Of a stretch of DNA of 64,000 bases, positions 11,601 to 22,200 are shown piece by piece. Source of the DNA: Deuterostichococcus epilithicus (taxonomy: Eukaryota > Chlorophyta > Trebouxiophyceae > Prasiolales > Stichococcaceae). The stretch spans positions 2,454,530-2,518,529 of the forward strand of contig JAVTLE010000023.1 of NCBI GenBank assembly GCA_033439295.1, read 5' to 3'. Numbering within the stretch: position 1 is the stretch's first letter; each line of letters starts with the position of its first letter. Both the position numbers and the translations under genes were made by a program. Below the pieces are notes generated by a model, which saw only the letters and a list, made by a program, of their open reading frames with translations, did not search any database and was not told the DNA's origin.

Positions 11601-13108
11601 AGCGACTTGTGACGGCGTGGTGTTGTGCTTGCGAGTCACCTGCAGCAGGAGTCCAGCTCAGCCTCGAAGTCGTGGCGCGGCAGGGTGAAGAGGGCCGCCT
11701 GGTGCTCCGACGGCAGCTGGCCCCAGTACGCCAGCAGCGTCTCGGGGGACACCCGCGTGGTGTGCAGCGCGCACACCTTGCCGCTGCGCCGCGCGTTGAA
11801 GCCGCTGCCGCACACGTCGCCTGCGCACGAGGACTCAGCCATGAGCATGTGAGTCGCAGTCCCGATTGCAACGCCAACGTCAGCGCACGTCTCAGCGTGG
11901 GGCATATCGAGCACCAAAACAGGACGTGCTGCTTTACGTGCTGCTTCACGAACTTTACCTGCTGTGCAGAACTGCAAGTTTCTTGACCGCTCCCTCGCCT
12001 TGCTCTGTGCAAACATTTCGAAGGGGCTGCCCTGCAGCATCTTCTCCTCCAACGACACCGCCTTTGCGTCTGCCGTCAGCCCCAGAAAAAAGTCCTGCAA
12101 GGTGACAGACAGGCGGCCATCAGGGCTTGACTTTCGCCTCAGGGGTATGTGTGCCAAGGCTCCTTGCTGCTTTGCATGGATGAACCTCATCGTCGTGTGC
12201 ATTGCTGGTGGCGTCCACGGCGCATCGCACACGGCATGTGTATGTATGTAAAGCACCTGGCAGGCTGGGCAGGCCTTGCAGGCCGCGCAGCCGTCGCCCT
12301 CCGGGGCGCCGTTGCTGCACCGCAGCTCCTCATACCTGCACGTGCAGCAGGGTGCATTTTTCTGAGATCGGATCTACTTCAGAAGGGGAAAAGCCATGCA
12401 AGCCCGCTCTTGAGACATCTCGATTATCTTCACGGCTCCAAGGTGCGGAGGTCGTCATTGTGTGTGCCTCCAGGATGGGTGACTCTGCCATGACCTCAGG
12501 TACAGCGCACGACCTGCATACTTGTGCTGCCAAGGGTGCATGCAAGTACAGCAGCCTGTAGCAGGCGGGCAGGCGCTTACCTGAGAGCGAACAGCCCGAA
12601 ACAGCGGGAGCAGTAGCGGTTGCGGATGGCCTCGAACCTGCAGGTTCGCGGTTGTAAGTGAGATCGTCCAACACATCAGGATGCATGCATTTACTGCTCT
12701 AGCGGGGCCGAGACTCTCATCAGCCTACATCGAGGCGAGAGGTTCATCCTGATATCGACCGAACGCGCAATGCAGCGCCTGTGGACGAACCGCAAACAGC
12801 ATGACAAATGGAATCAGACGAAAAGCTTACAATGTCCGGCGCGGGATAGTGCACAGCAGGCGCCGCCTGACCAGCGGCAGGTTATGCCAGAACGAAGCCA
12901 AAGCTTTGTCGTCTGCGGAATGCCCGCCCCCTTCCGCCGCCGTGCAGATGTGGGCACACTGGGCCGAGTGGCAACAAGTCGCCATAGGGGGCATCTCAAA
13001 AAGCTCTCGAAACCCGCATTTGCTGTCTGCAGCCGAGCATGCGAGGCAGATGCCGCCTTTCTGGCGGGGGCCAGTGCTGAAGCAAGCTGAGAGCGTCCCC
13101 GAGATCAC
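8668..13108 (-). CDS. Plant stress-response NST1-like cysteine-rich protein
   Basis: The family is land-plant and algal and of uncertain function. Exons: 13108-12831, 12637-12581, 12335-12257, 12094-11959, 11820-11640, 11436-11166, 10949-10842, 10632-10510 and 10307-8668. Matches to plant homologues are ASFWHNLPLVRRRLL, then TLFEAIRNRYCSRCFGLF and ICKDCRYNVLAQYKLAL. Further on come ELAQEALLDAVILIFKAQVE and FREQTAGHNALLLLVSLSHE, followed by a basic helix rich in R and K. Cys pairs (CSRC, CAACKACPAC, CKDC) suggest zinc binding. The last exon is about 540 residues of Pro/Gln/Ala/Ser-rich sequence ending TAIPTMLV, with short ordered motifs such as KQSLWADVV and SAEYSLW. An undetermined base at 10012 coincides with a change of open frame. 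The intron after 10510 appears to be GC-AG. The ATG at 13108 is the first in the open frame; a later one at 12994 is possible. The gene is head-to-head with CTR9. Confidence 0.85.
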
Positions 13109-13830
13109 GTCTCCAGGTCAAACGAGTCCGTGAACGAGTCAGAAACCCTCGAAACGCGAAAACGCTGGACGGCAATGTTGGATGGCTGCGATGTTATCGA
13201 GCTGCCCAATGGACTGACTGCGTCGCTGTGGCGCCGCTGCGCAGCTTCCAAGTTTGATTTGGTGCTTCGCGCGTGCGGGGCGGTTTAGGCGAATCTGTGT
13301 GTGGGACTACTCGGAATGTGGTCCCAATTCCGCAAACCCAAAGGGACATTATGCGGCTCTCATTCTCCTCTCATTCATCCCCCTGTACGCCATTGCTCAG
13401 GATGCTCCTCTTGATGCCTACAACTTTCTAAGCAGTGTCAGAGGTGTCATGGAATCATCCTCCTGCTGCTGCTGCTCGTGCTGTGCTGTGCGGTGGACAA
13501 GTTTCGGGAACTCACGTGTGTTTCAGCGGTCGCTGTAAAGCTCAACACCGAGGGCTTGTGGAGGCGCATCGTGTGATCTGCGATCGCCTTTGACCGACAT
13601 TCGGTGCAGCAGCAACATCGCTGTGCTGGAACACGTGGCGACGGGGCTGGCGCGGCCAGCGTGCCAGTGGCGGGGTCCGGCACTGCTGCAGCGCAGGCTG
13701 GGGAGCTCGCATGTCGCAGCCTGCGAGGGCAGGCTCCTCATATCCAACTTGGAGAGGGCGAGCGCCGGCAGCAGCAGCGGCAGCTGGGCCCTGAAGGCGC
13801 CCCTGGCGGCGGGCGCCCCTCGTCGGCAGC
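13109..13830. promoter_or_regulatory. Shared upstream region of NST1-like gene and CTR9
   Basis: This is a 0.7 kb gap between two divergent starts. It holds a comparatively AT-rich patch around 13255-13400 and a GCTGCTGCTGCT run near 13464. Open frames near 13590-13830 lack family resemblance and are probably CTR9 5' UTR. The promoter role is inferred from geometry only. Confidence 0.4.
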
Positions 13831-16133
13831 ATGGACGGGGAGACGATGTACATCCCTGTATTCGACAGCGAGGACGTCATCTCGGTCCCCATCGGGCCGG
13901 ACCATGCCGCCGACCCCGAAGAGGTCCGTGCGCCGCGGCCTGCCGCCATCCACAGCCTGCGCCTTTCATGGGCGCCGTCACCTAACAGCCACACGACGCA
14001 GTGAAAAATTTGCAGCATCCCTTGACTATGCATGAACGATGTAGGCAGCGTGCCTTGACAGGGCCTCTCCATCAAAGTGAGGGCACATGGACGCAATCAT
14101 CGTGCAAGCATTGTGTGCCATTTTCTACCTGCCTTGCGACACGGCTCCACATCTGCCTTGCGACACCATGTGCTGTGCGACATGTCCAGGTGCTGGAGTG
14201 CCTCAAGGCGGAGGAGGCACCTCTGGCGCTATGGCTGGACTTTGTGAAGGCGTACCTGGCGGCGGGGCACACGCAGCATGCCGAGAAGATGCTGCGCGAG
14301 GGAACCAGCACAGAGGTGAGGCCAGCTGGATCCGCGGAGTTTCAGCTGGAGGTGGAGGTGGTTGTCTGACGCAGCGCGGCTGCGTGATGCCGCGTGCTGG
14401 CGGGGCCACATGCACGGCTGCCGGATCCGCTCCACTCATGCTGGCACAGATCTTTGATGCCGTCCCTCCGGTCATCCGAATCCGAATGTCAGAATGGCGC
14501 ATTCGATTCAAATGCCCAGTGAAAACCTGTGGAACTCAGCCAAACAGGTGAAGAAGCACTTAAACAGCCAGGAGCGAAAGGAGGATTGCGCAATGTTGCC
14601 CGGTCTTCGGACCTTTGGATGATGATGAACCCTCATTGCGAGACTTGGGCAATCAACTCAGCCAGGTTGCGAACCCTGCCGCAGGTGGAGCAGCACTTCA
14701 GCAGCCAGGAGCGGGAGGAGGACCGCGCAGTGCCGCAGCGGGTGCAGCTGCTGTGCGCTGCGGCGGCGTTCCAGACCGCCCTCGGCCGCGGCGAGCGTGA
14801 CCGCGGTGCCCGTAATGAGCTCTTCGCCAAAGCCGCGGGGCTGCTGACCCAGGCTCGGGCTCTGGACCACCGGGAGCTGGCGCCCTACCTCGGCACCGCG
14901 CAGCTCGCGCTCGCCAAGGTGACCTTTATGTGTCTCTGATGTGCGCCGTGTGTGGGTGCCTTTCTGGAAGCTGGCGGCCCGCCTCGGCCCCGCACCAGCT
15001 CGCGCTCGCCAAGGTCTTGGCGACCTTTTCGTGTTTCTCTGCACCATGCGAAGTCTGTAAGGGGTGTTGGAGGCCATGCCCGTCGGTCAAGCTTGCGCGG
15101 CGGCAGGTCAGCGCGCCTCCCAGGCGCCATACCGCTGAGATGGTAGCGCCGCGCCCGTGGGCAGCGCCGCGCCCCTGAAACCATCGCACATCGCACGAGC
15201 GGTGCTGCAGCTCGTCCCAGCAATGCCCTGTGCAATCGAGCTGTCAGCTGGGCGAGAGGATCGACGGCTGCGCTGCTCCACCCTGGTGTGATCTAGGGGA
15301 CTGAGGACGTTTACACCTGCACTGCTTTCTGCATGCGCCAGGGTGACACGGAGGGCGCCAAGCGGGAGTACGAAAAGGCGGCCAAGCTGACGGCGGGCGG
15401 GCGGCCCAACATCGCGCCGCTGCTGGGGCTGGCCACCATCGCCTTCAACCAGGGCCGCTACGCCATCTCCCTCGCCATGTGCGCCTCCTGTAACAGTCAC
15501 ACCATAGCAAGTGCTCCTGACCTGTCAGGCTCGTGCAAAATCTTGTCAGAGACTCTTCAAAGTCAGTGCCCGGGGGTTGGTCAGCCAAGGCGCCTGACGC
15601 AATGCCGATTCGACATACAGTGCGCGCGTGCTATATTACCTGCAGGTTCCGCAAGGCGCTCCGGGACCACCCAGGCGCGCCGGCGGAGGTGCGGCTGGGC
15701 ATTGCGGCGGCGTCATTTCGGCTGGGACGGCTGGACGCAGCGCGCGCCGCCTTTGCCCGTGCGCTGCAGCTCAACCCGCGCTGCGTGCCGGCGCTCGCGG
15801 GGCTGGCGGTGCTGACGCTGCACGCGCCGCCCTCCGCAAATGTGAGCGCCGCCGCATCATGCGGCAGTGCTTGTGTTGCTCCGGAAAGTTCTCCCCGCGC
15901 GGACACGAGAGGCCTCGCCGCCAAGACGTCTGCAGATGTGAGCGCCGGTGGTCATGCGGCTTGGGATGGGCACCCGGGAAGCGGTGGTCAGTGCAGGAAG
16001 TTCAGGGCATTGTGGACCCGGACGAAGGCGGGAGCTCTGATCCGCACACAGAGCCAGCGACGGCATCAGCATCGGCATGGGAGCCGGAGTCAGATTCTGA
16101 GGCGCTGTTTTTTTGCATGCTGGCGCCGCCGCC

Positions 16134-16209
<76 letters not shown>

Positions 16210-19200
16210 CAGCAGCTGACGTTGTGCCTGCTGCCCTAACAGCGGCTGACGGAGGCGCTGCAGCAGCTGTGCCACGCGTACGACCTGGCGCCGGACAGCC
16301 CCGTGGTGCTCAACCTGCTGGCGCACCACTGCCTGCTGCGCGGTGACTACGACAAGGTGGACTATGTTGTTGCACCGTTTCTTGGGTGCCGTTTCGCCCG
16401 TCTTCCCCATCAGCAGCGCCTCGCATGCCTGCTGGGCAGTGGGTCAGCGCTGCAGGGCAGCCTTGCGCCCACCGCTGCCTGCTGGGCAGCAACTTGAGGC
16501 AGATGTGATACTACGTCTGTGAGGTTCTCGCTTGGTACAAGGGGATTTGGCACTGTCCCTGAACACTGGTCCGCTCTCCGAAGGTTTACGATCACGACAC
16601 CTGTGCGAGGCAGCTGACTGGACCTTGCTCAACCATGTGGCCAGGTGGCGGCGCTGGCAAAGTCGTCGCTGGAGGTCGCAGACTCTGACAGGGTGCGTGC
16701 GGACGCCGAGCAGCTGTTGGCGCGCGCGGCGCACGCTCAGAATGACTACCTCGGCGCATACGCCCACTACCGGCAGGTGGGCGGTGGACACTGAGACAGC
16801 GCTGCGCAAACTTGCCGTGTCGGTAGCGAGCAGTTGGACCCGGGCTCTGCCCCTCACAGCGAACGTCCTGCGGGGGCGCTCCTGCCAGCTGCCGGTGTCC
16901 TGCCCGGCGGGCCAGCCCGCAGGGTCACTGCCCAGCAGGATCGTAACGTGAGCAGTGCGTCGGATGTGCGCAGGCGCTTGCCATCGACGGGCAGCAGGCG
17001 GTGGCGCAGTTCGGCCTGGCGCAGATAACCCTGCTGCAAGGCGAGCTGACCAACGCCATCAGCCTGCTGGAGGCATCGCTAACAGCCGCGCCCGCCTGGC
17101 CAGATGCCCTCACGGTGTGCGCCCTCTGGTATACGAAGTTTTGCGCCAGTCCCTACCGTGAGCTGGGGAGTCCAGTCGTCGTCCTGCTTGCCGGCACTCC
17201 ATACCCGGACGCTAGCCGGGATTCGCACTGGGCACTGGCCACCTGTCGGCACTGTCATGCCCTGCAGCAACAACACCTCTCGCAGAGCCGCTGCCACCTG
17301 CCCTGTGCTGGGGGCCGTGCAGAACCGCAGGCTGGCTTGCAGCAGTTTGTGTTCACTCTTCCCAGCTCAGCGCCTGCGCCTCAGCTCAGCGCCGCTCCTT
17401 GCGCGCAACCACAGGTGCTGGCGGGGCTGTACCCGGCGGTGCCAGGCAAGCGCAGCGCGGCGGTGCCTCAGTTCCGGGAGGCGGCCACACGCCCCACCGC
17501 CTCTGGCGACGTCTGGTTCATGCTGGCCGAGCTGCTCGCGCCGACAGACCCCACAGGTCTGCTCACACGCTGGTTGTCAAGCCCGTCAATGTGTGGCGTG
17601 TTCGCCTGCATCATATCTTCCGCAATTTCGATGCATCATGCACCCCGCTGCGCAATGCCATGGCTCCGAGTTGCAGCGACCAAATGTCGAGCGGTCCCGT
17701 GTCAGCATGCGCAGTGGGTCTGTCATCAAACCGGTGTTTCATGCCGCAGGCGCCCTGAAAGCCTACGACAGGGCCATCGACCTGCACAGACGGGCGTCGC
17801 GTGCGAAAACGCTTGTCAACGGCTTTGGCGGCGCTGAGGACGCCGCCCCACAGCCGCCAGCGGTCCCTGTGCGGTTGCTGAACAATGCGGCGGTGCTGCA
17901 CCTGCGCTACGGCAACCTGCCGGCTGCGCTGCCGATGATGGAGGAGGCTGTCGAGGTGGAGATGCTTTTCGTCTTGTGCAGAGATCACCATGGCAGTCGA
18001 TGCCACGCGCTCCTGTGCCTGCTCTGAGCACTGACTTGGCCGCTCAACGGCTAGGCCATCAGGCAGGCTGCACTGGAACTGCAGCATCACGTCATCAGGC
18101 ACACAACTCACCAAGCAATTTTCGGTATTCGAAGCCCAAGTGACACAACCAGCAATCGCTTCCCCTGGACCTTTTTCCCATTGTCGCTGGCAGGGCGCGG
18201 CTGAGGGGCCAACGGCGGCGCGCCTGACGGTAGGCTTCAATATGGCGCGCATGCGGGAGGCCGCTGGAGACGTGCAGGCAGCTGCTCGGGAGTATAAGGT
18301 GAGCAAAGACGGATCAGCTTCTCCTCGCCTGGCTATGTTTGGACTGCGCCACACTTCCCGTGCAGTTGGCACCATCTATGTGTACTTGCCCCCCTCCTAC
18401 CTCTCTAACCTGTGACCCTTCCGCTGGGGCGACCATGCGGCATGTCAGACGCTGTAGCAACGAGCCAGACGTGCACAACGGCCATGTCACACCGTGCACG
18501 ATCAGCAGAGCCCACAAGCCGGAAGCTTCACCCACCAGGAGCCGCCCCGCCAGAAAACGCCTCGCACAGCCTGTGGCACCGCCGCGCGCAGGCGATGCTG
18601 AACAACTTTCCGGACTACACGGACTGCCTGCTGCGGCTGGCGGCCATCGCGGCGCGCTGCGGCAGGCACGCCGAGGCTCTGGGCCACCTGCGGGCGCTGC
18701 TCAAGCGGAAGCCAGGGGATGCCGACGCCCTCGCCTCCCTGGGTGATCATCTGGATTTGCTCGATTACAGGGTCCGCAGATAGACAGGCCTCTCTGTCGT
18801 TGGATATGTTCCTTTTTACAGCAGGCGAGCGTGTGAGGAGTCACTGTCAGCATCGAGGCAGAGAACACTGCCTCTGTCCGGACTGTGGGCGCCCTGCCAG
18901 CACGGTCGGCAGCATCTGCAGCATGCAACCTGTCTGCCAGCCACGCCGGAACGTCTCTTGTCATGCAACCCCTTTTCGTCATGCTCAGTGGGAACTTGAC
19001 AGACGAAGGCGAATTCGGAAGCCGGGGAGCCTTCGTGCAGCTGGTGGAGGCGCGGGTGGCCTGGAGGGCTGCTGATGCCCATTGTCATGCTCGTTGCGGT
19101 GCACATTGAGGTTTCATGCTGCCCCGCAGGCCAGCTGCACCTGCAGGCGAAGGAGTACTCTGAAGCGGGCGAGGTCTTCGAGCAGCTGGTGGAGGGCCGG

Positions 19201-22200
19201 GAGACGCGCGACGATGCCTACGGCCGCCTGGGCCTCGCCAACCTGGTGCTCGCCAGCGTGCCCGCCGACAGCAACAAGGTGCGCCGCCTCCGTGATTCAA
19301 TCAGGCACCTCTGCATGAAACCCCCAGTGAAACTCACAAAGTCTGACGTGGCATGTCCGAGCGGTGAGGCAGCCGTCTGGTCCCCCGAGGGAGGCCCCGG
19401 CAGGGCCGGGCAGTGGGGGCGACCGTCAGCGCTGGCAGAGACCCCTAGAGCACCTCATGGGAGTGGATGCCTCACTTGCGCACATGCGACACCCCTGCGC
19501 CTGGTCGCTCAAAGCCGCAGCAGCACGGAGCGGTTTCCTCGAAAGCCACATCGCCATGGTGTTAGGCTGCTGCCTGTTCCAGCAGGCTCGGCACCATCCG
19601 GTCCCAATTGGCTCGTCTCGCAGTCCGAGCCTGAAAGCTGCATGCCGTCGCAGGAGGAGGTCAAGGTCAAGCGGCGCACGCGACTGGCGCAGGCGCTGAA
19701 GCTGTATCGAGACATCCTTGCCCGCCACCCAGGCACGCTCGGACCTCAACTGCCTGGAGGGGACTGCTTCTGCTGCCGCAGCCCCTGCTTTCGCGCTGCT
19801 GAGATGGCTCCGCTGAGATTCTGAGGAGGTCCTGCAGGACCTGTCATTGCACCATCACAAAAGTTTTACAGCCCGCCGCTGGTCGACAGGCAACGTGTAT
19901 GCGGCGAACGGCGTCGGCGCCGTTCTGGCGGAGCAGGGCCGGCTGGCGGAGGCAAAGGAGGTCTTTAGCGAGGTGCGAGGCGCGAGGCGCTGGGCCGTTC
20001 CCCCCGTTTGAGTATGAAATTCCAAGCAACAGTCTTTCGAAGAGGACTGGTTTGTGTTCTCAAGTAACCAGTGCTTCACGTGCTCTGCTCAGAGCCCCCT
20101 GAGCCTCAGACACACGGATCCGAAGGAGCCTGCCAGGTGGAGTGGCTCTCACAGAGCACCGACTCTGGCTCCCGGGCCCCAACACAGCCCTCGGGGTAAG
20201 TACCATCCACTTACCCTGCGGACCGTAACATGCTCTGATACCATGCGCATTGTACGGCGGCAACAGGTGCAGGAGGCTGCGACGGCAGAGGGGCGGTTGC
20301 GTCTGCCGGACGTTTGGGCGAACGCCGGCGGCGTAGCGCTGGCAATGAACAACACCGACGCCGCGGTGCAGCAGTTCACGACCGCGCTGCGCCGCTTCCA
20401 CCACAACAGCGAGCACAGGCTGCTGTGGTGGAAGGCTAGGTGGGGCTACCCCCAAAGCGCGACCAGCTTGTGCTGTACTCTGCATCCAACTGTGCNAACC
20501 NCCCCTTGCTCGGCGGCGTGGTCTGCTCAGCCGCAGTGCTCACCAGTCCGAGAAAAAGCAGCAGGCAGGCAGGATGCCCTTGCTGCGATGGCCTCTCAGA
20601 TCAGTCTGTCAGGTCAGATCAGCCTGTCAGGTCAGGGCAGAATGGGGCACTGAACTCGCACTGCAGGGCCTTCTACGATGCGGACGACCTGCGGGAGGCG
20701 CGCCGGTGGCTGCAGAAGGCGCTGCACCTGGCGCCAGCGCAGCCGCTGCTGCGCTTCAACATCGCCGCCGTCATGCAGGTGGGCTGCTCCGCCCTCGGGG
20801 ACAGCTGCCAATGTCGTAGCGTCGTCCCCCGTCCCCAGGCCCGAGTTGTGGCCGCCACTTGTCGCGGTTTGCAGCTGTTGCAATGGTGATGAGTTTCTGC
20901 TTCGGTGCACCACTGCAAGCCCGCAGAAGCACTGCTGCCGCCGCTTCATTCAGCAGCTCGCGGCTGAGCCAAGATGTGGTATCGCGACCCATGGCGCTGA
21001 TGCTGGTCTGGCTTGCACGCTGTGCAATAAGGCACTGTGCTGCCCCGGAAAACATCAGCAGCCTTCACCTCGCCATGCCCGCCTGCTCCCTAGCTGTCCC
21101 ATCATGTAGCAAGGCGCGGTTGCGGGCACTGCGGGAGGAGCGGCCGACAACAGAAGCAAGGCGTATGCCTCCGACTGGGACTGTGACCCCCGCTCCCGCT
21201 GGTTCCCGCAGCAAGGCGCGGTGCGCACGCTGCGCAAGGAGCGGCCACCGGGCGACACGACCAAGCTGGAGGACTATGCCGCCGCGGCAGAGGACCTTAA
21301 GAAGGCGTACGACAGCTTCGTGCACCTGAAGCGGCTGCCGCCGGCGCGCAGCGGCATCGAGATGAAGAAGCTGGACGCGCACATCGAGTTCTGCTCCAAC
21401 ACCTTCTCCAAGGCGCAGGTGCTCGGCAGCGGCATGGTGGTCTCTTGGTTTGGCAGCTAAAGTTCACCCGAGTTGATGACATCGACATTGCGGGGCGGTG
21501 CGTGCTTGGGGGCGTGGGGAGGGGGACGCAACCACAGTCGCGGCATCCCGGGACCTGCAGCTTGCAGCAACGCCTGGGTGGCGGCAGCCGCAGTCACAAC
21601 AAGTGTCGGGTCGCATAGACAAGGCAAAGCAGATTCCCTGCTGCATGCCATCCCTTGCGGCTCCGCCTCTGCCCACCCTCCAACCCCAAGGCACTGAAGA
21701 TCCACAAAGGTAATACACATCGGGACACGTTCCGACCTTGTGCATCGGCTGCGGCGCAGGAGTATGTGGAGGCGGCGCAGAAGGAGCGCACCATCGTGGA
21801 GGCGCGCCGCAAGGAGCAGGAGCTGCGCATGCAGGCCGCTGAGGCCGCCAAAGCCGCCGGTGCGCGTACCGCTGCTCGGCTGGCAGCTCGATCATGCAGT
21901 GCCGCTAAGGGTGCACCACCAGACCGAAGGCCAGGCTGCACTTCTCTGGGTGCTCTAGAGGGTGCTTGACCTGCGGGCTGGCGAGTGCACACATGCCTCC
22001 TCTCAGCCTGCGCTCGCGAACGGCCCTCCCGGCAATCGCCCGTCTCTGTTCACACTGATCGATCCAAGGCCACATGCTCCTCCTGAACGCTGACCGAATC
22101 GTCAAGCATCAACCGGCGGTCTGGCACCCACAGAGGCGAAGCGGGCAGAGGCCATGGCGGCAGCGGCGCGGCGGGAGCGGGAGCAGCGCGCCTCGGAGAC

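Noticed and set aside
15533-16410. Poly-Ser, poly-Ala and poly-Leu open frames
   Set aside because: They come from reading the intronic (CAG)23 run in different frames; the flanking CTR9 exons join in phase without it.
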